A DNA stretch of 64,000 nucleotides. It comes from Micavibrio aeruginosavorus. GTDB lineage: Bacteria; Pseudomonadota; Alphaproteobacteria; Micavibrionales; Micavibrionaceae. Location: NCBI GenBank assembly GCA_016432265.1, contig CP066681.1, positions 2,072,342 through 2,136,341 on the forward strand, written 5' to 3'. Shown in pieces: positions 61,706 through 64,000 of the stretch. Position 1 is the stretch's first letter; the number at the start of each line of letters is the position of its first letter. A program made the position numbers and the translations under genes. The notes below the pieces were generated by a model. That model saw only the letters and a program-made list of their open reading frames with translations. It made no database searches and was not told the DNA's origin.

Positions 61706-63544
61706 ATGATCGGCAAGCTTCTTCTGACAGCCTCTCTGGCTCTCTTACTGACCGCCCCGGCGATAGCGCAGGAAACGTCGTCACCGGCAATCCATACTGT
61801 GCCTGCCGCAAACGCGGCATCGATTGCCCCCGTTCACGGCATGGCCCTGCACGGGGCGCCGAAATACGCCGCCGATTTCAGGCATCTCGACTACGTCAAC
61901 CCGGATGCCCCCAAAGGCGGCACGCTGCGCATGAGCGCCGTCGGCACCTTCGACAGCCTGAACGGTTATATCATCAAGGGCTCTCCCGCTTCGGGCCTGG
62001 GCATGATTCACGAAACTCTGTTGCAACAAACCGAAGACGAGCCCTTCAGCGCCTATGGCCTGCTGGCCGAAAGCATCGAAGTCCCCGCAGACCGCAGTTG
62101 GATCATCTTCAACCTGCGCCCAGAGGCGAAATGGCATGACGGCCAACCGGTCACCGCCGACGACGTGGTCTGGAGTTTCAACACACTGACCACGGAAGGC
62201 GCGCCGTTCTACAAAGGCTATTACAACAACGTAAAAACAGTCGAAGCGCTCTCCCCCGCTCGCGTCAAATTCACATTCGACATGGCGGGTAATCTTGAAT
62301 TGCCGCTGATCGTCGGGCAAATGCCCGTTCTGCCAAAGCATTTTTATACAAACGGCATCAATGCATTCGAGGAAAGTACCCTCACGCCACCGCTTGGCAG
62401 CGGCGCCTATAAAATCGGCAAGGTGACGCCGGGGCGTTCGATTGAATACGACCGCGTGAACGACTGGTGGGGAAAAGACCTGCCGATTAACAGAGGAAAG
62501 TACAACTTCGATAAAGTTACATACGAATATTTCAGGGATTCGAACGTGCTGCTCGAAGCTTTCTTTGCCGATCAGTTCGACTTCCGTCAGGAAAACACCG
62601 CCAAGCTGTGGGCCACCGCTTATGACGCTCCGGCGGTCAAGGATGGCCGCATCATCAAGAAAACCATAGACCATAAGCTGCCTCAAGGTTTTCAGGGCTT
62701 CATCTACAACACTCGCAGGCCTTTATTTCAGGATCGCGCCGTGCGCGAAGCCATCGGTTATGCGTTCGACTACGAATGGTCAAACAAATCGCTGGCTTAC
62801 GATAGCTATAAGCGCACCCGCAGCTTTTTCTCGAACTCCGAAATGGAGGCTTCCGGCCTGCCGGCAGGCAGAGAATTGGAAATCCTTGAACCTTTCCGCG
62901 ACAAACTCCCGCCGGAAGTCTTCACCACGGAATTCAATCCGCCTAAGACCGACGGTTCCGGCAACAACCGCGCCAACCTGAAAAAGGCCGCCGATATCCT
63001 TGATGCCGCCGGATGGAAAGTTGGATCCGATGGCATAAGAACAAAAGATGGCCGGCGTCTGGAGTTCGAATTCATCGACGACAATCCTATGTTCGAGCGC
63101 TGGGTGATGCCGTTCACAAAAAATCTTGAAAAGATCGGCGTCAAGGCCAACTACCGCGCCATTGATCCGGCGCAATACCAGAACCGGTTAAACAATTACG
63201 ATTTCGATATGACCGTAGGCCTGTTCGGACAATCCAATTCCCCCGGCAACGAGCAGCGCGAATTCTGGGGTTCGGCCGTGGCGGACGTGCCGGGTGGCCG
63301 CAATATCATCGGCGTTCGCGACCCTGTCGTCGACGAGTTGATCAAACTGATTGTAAGCGCCCCCAGCCGCGAGGAGCTGGTCGTACGCTGCCGTGCACTC
63401 GACCGCGTCCTGCAATGGGGTTTCTATGGCATTCCCAACTGGCACATGCCCGCATGGCGCATCGCTTACTGGGATCGTTTCGGCGCTCCCGCAAGAAATC
63501 CGGAATTCGGCCTGCCCGTCGCGGAAACATGGTGGACGAAGTAA
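61706..63544 (+). CDS. Family 5 extracellular solute-binding protein (oligopeptide/YejA-like)
   Basis: 612 residues from ATG 61706, with AAGGA upstream. Signal peptide about 1-22 (ending AIAQ). The family features are seen in YVNPDAPKGGTLRMSAVGTF, SWIIFNLRPEAKWHDGQPVT, ADDVVWSFNTLTT and LPLIVGQMPVLPKHFYTNGI. It resembles the YejA type of peptide/microcin C binding protein. No permease or ATPase gene is next to it in the window; kdsB follows directly. Confidence 0.93.
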   Translation: MIGKLLLTASLALLLTAPAIAQETSSPAIHTVPAANAASIAPVHGMALHGAPKYAADFRHLDYVNPDAPKGGTLRMSAVGTFDSLNGYIIKGSPASGLGMIHETLLQQTEDEPFSAYGLLAESIEVPADRSWIIFNLRPEAKWHDGQPVTADDVVWSFNTLTTEGAPFYKGYYNNVKTVEALSPARVKFTFDMAGNLELPLIVGQMPVLPKHFYTNGINAFEESTLTPPLGSGAYKIGKVTPGRSIEYDRVNDWWGKDLPINRGKYNFDKVTYEYFRDSNVLLEAFFADQFDFRQENTAKLWATAYDAPAVKDGRIIKKTIDHKLPQGFQGFIYNTRRPLFQDRAVREAIGYAFDYEWSNKSLAYDSYKRTRSFFSNSEMEASGLPAGRELEILEPFRDKLPPEVFTTEFNPPKTDGSGNNRANLKKAADILDAAGWKVGSDGIRTKDGRRLEFEFIDDNPMFERWVMPFTKNLEKIGVKANYRAIDPAQYQNRLNNYDFDMTVGLFGQSNSPGNEQREFWGSAVADVPGGRNIIGVRDPVVDELIKLIVSAPSREELVVRCRALDRVLQWGFYGIPNWHMPAWRIAYWDRFGAPARNPEFGLPVAETWWTK

Positions 63545-63548
63545 CCCG

Positions 63549-64000
63549 ATGAAAACCGCAATCATCATCCCTGCCCGTTACGGTTCGACGAGATTCCCCG
63601 GCAAGCCATTGGCGTTGATCGACGGGCGCAGCATGCTCTCGCGCGTCTACGCCAAGGGCATGCAGGCGGCCATTCACGGTAGAAACATCGCCGTGATGAT
63701 CGCCACCGACGACGACCGTATCGCCGCTCATGCCCGTGAAATCGGCGCGCGCTGCGTCATGACGGATTCCCGCTGCGCGACCGGTTCCGATCGTGTCCTG
63801 CAAGCCGCTGACAACAGCGGCGAGGTTTTTGATTTCCTGATCGGCCTGCAAGGCGATGCGCCCTTCACACCGGTCGGCATCCTCAAGGCTTTGATTGACA
63901 CAATTGCTGAAAATCCTGAGTTTGATGTCGTAACGCCGGTTCACCGCCTGAGCTGGCGGGATCTCGACTCTCTCCGTGCCGCCAAACAAACCACGCCGTT
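63549..64000 (+). CDS. kdsB: KdsB, CMP-KDO synthetase (3-deoxy-manno-octulosonate cytidylyltransferase), cut by window edge
   Basis: First 150 residues. The nucleotide-binding start IIIPARYGSTRFPGKPLALI is diagnostic, followed by VMIATDDDRIAAHAREIGAR, ATGSDRVLQAA and FDFLIGLQGDAPF (LQGDxPF). It activates KDO for lipopolysaccharide core synthesis in the cytoplasm. It starts 4 bases after the solute-binding protein. Confidence 0.95.
   Translation, partial: MKTAIIIPARYGSTRFPGKPLALIDGRSMLSRVYAKGMQAAIHGRNIAVMIATDDDRIAAHAREIGARCVMTDSRCATGSDRVLQAADNSGEVFDFLIGLQGDAPFTPVGILKALIDTIAENPEFDVVTPVHRLSWRDLDSLRAAKQTTP

Noticed and set aside
61781-62686. Open frame of 301 codons opposite the solute-binding protein
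   Set aside because: Antisense to a clear gene with signal peptide and family motifs; no ribosome site or known fold.
1-64000. tRNA, rRNA, insertion sequences, prophage and integrase genes
   Set aside because: None was recognised on either strand, so the window does not look like a mobile island.

Overview
The window is almost entirely a flagellar chromosome region from an alphaproteobacterium. The grounds are the alphaproteobacterial markers fliX, flbD, flbT, flaF and ctrA, a DksA with a degenerate zinc site, MotE-like and DUF6468-like proteins, and a TipF-like EAL protein. The order cannot be fixed from sequence alone; a Rhodospirillales- or Micavibrio-like lineage is only a guess. FlhF and FlhG suggest polar placement of few flagella. 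No rRNA, tRNA, insertion sequence, prophage or CRISPR array was seen.

Layout. 1-2.7 kb (-): flgB-flgC-fliE-fliQ-fliR-flhB (flhB cut by the window edge). 2.7-4.4 kb (+): an FlhB C-domain-like gene, a small unknown gene, fliO, fliP. 4.4-12.2 kb (-): fliL-fliM-DUF6468-motE-like-two MotB-like genes-a 999-residue TPR protein. 12.5-15.8 kb (+): flgF-flgG-flgA-flgH. 16-17 kb (-): dksA and fliX. 17.2-29.8 kb (+): flgI-flgJ-like-flgN-like-fliK-flgD-flgE-flagellin 1-TPR/methyltransferase-flagellin 2. 30-31.5 kb: flbT-flaF (+) and a FlaG-like gene (-). 32.1-36.8 kb (+): fliF-fliG-fliH-fliN-motA. 36.8-41.3 kb: SET protein (-), flbD (+), two small lipoproteins (+), an OmpA-like lipoprotein (-). 41.5-46 kb (+): flhA-rhodanese-two DUF3137 proteins. 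46.1-52.7 kb (+): flhF-flhG-second FliK-like protein-tandem degenerate GGDEF protein-I78-like small protein. 52.7-54.5 kb (-): fliI-fliJ. 54.5-56 kb (-): two unknown genes. 56-64 kb (+): ctrA, an endonuclease/phosphatase-family protein, a sugar-phosphate transferase, pgsA, pyrD, a TipF-like EAL protein, a family 5 solute-binding protein, and kdsB (cut by the edge).

Regulation. Four convincing sigma-54 (-24/-12) sites lie ahead of flgB, flgF, flgI and flbT. With flbD (a sigma-54 activator) and fliX (its known partner in Caulobacter) in the window, they outline a Caulobacter-like cascade: CtrA, early export and ring genes, then FlbD/sigma-54 rod-ring-hook genes, then flagellin under FlbT/FlaF post-transcriptional control. 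rpoN, fliA, flgK, flgL, fliD and fliS are not in the window.

Most interesting parts. (1) A stator-side operon with two unlike MotB-type proteins, a MotE-like protein and a giant AMIN-like/TPR protein, with motA 24 kb away. (2) A module behind flhFG with a second FliK-like protein and a protein carrying two degenerate GGDEF-like domains, plus a degenerate-EAL TipF homologue elsewhere. (3) A TPR-methyltransferase set between two mosaic flagellin genes. (4) A cluster of four GANTC sites plus a perfect palindrome ahead of flhF.
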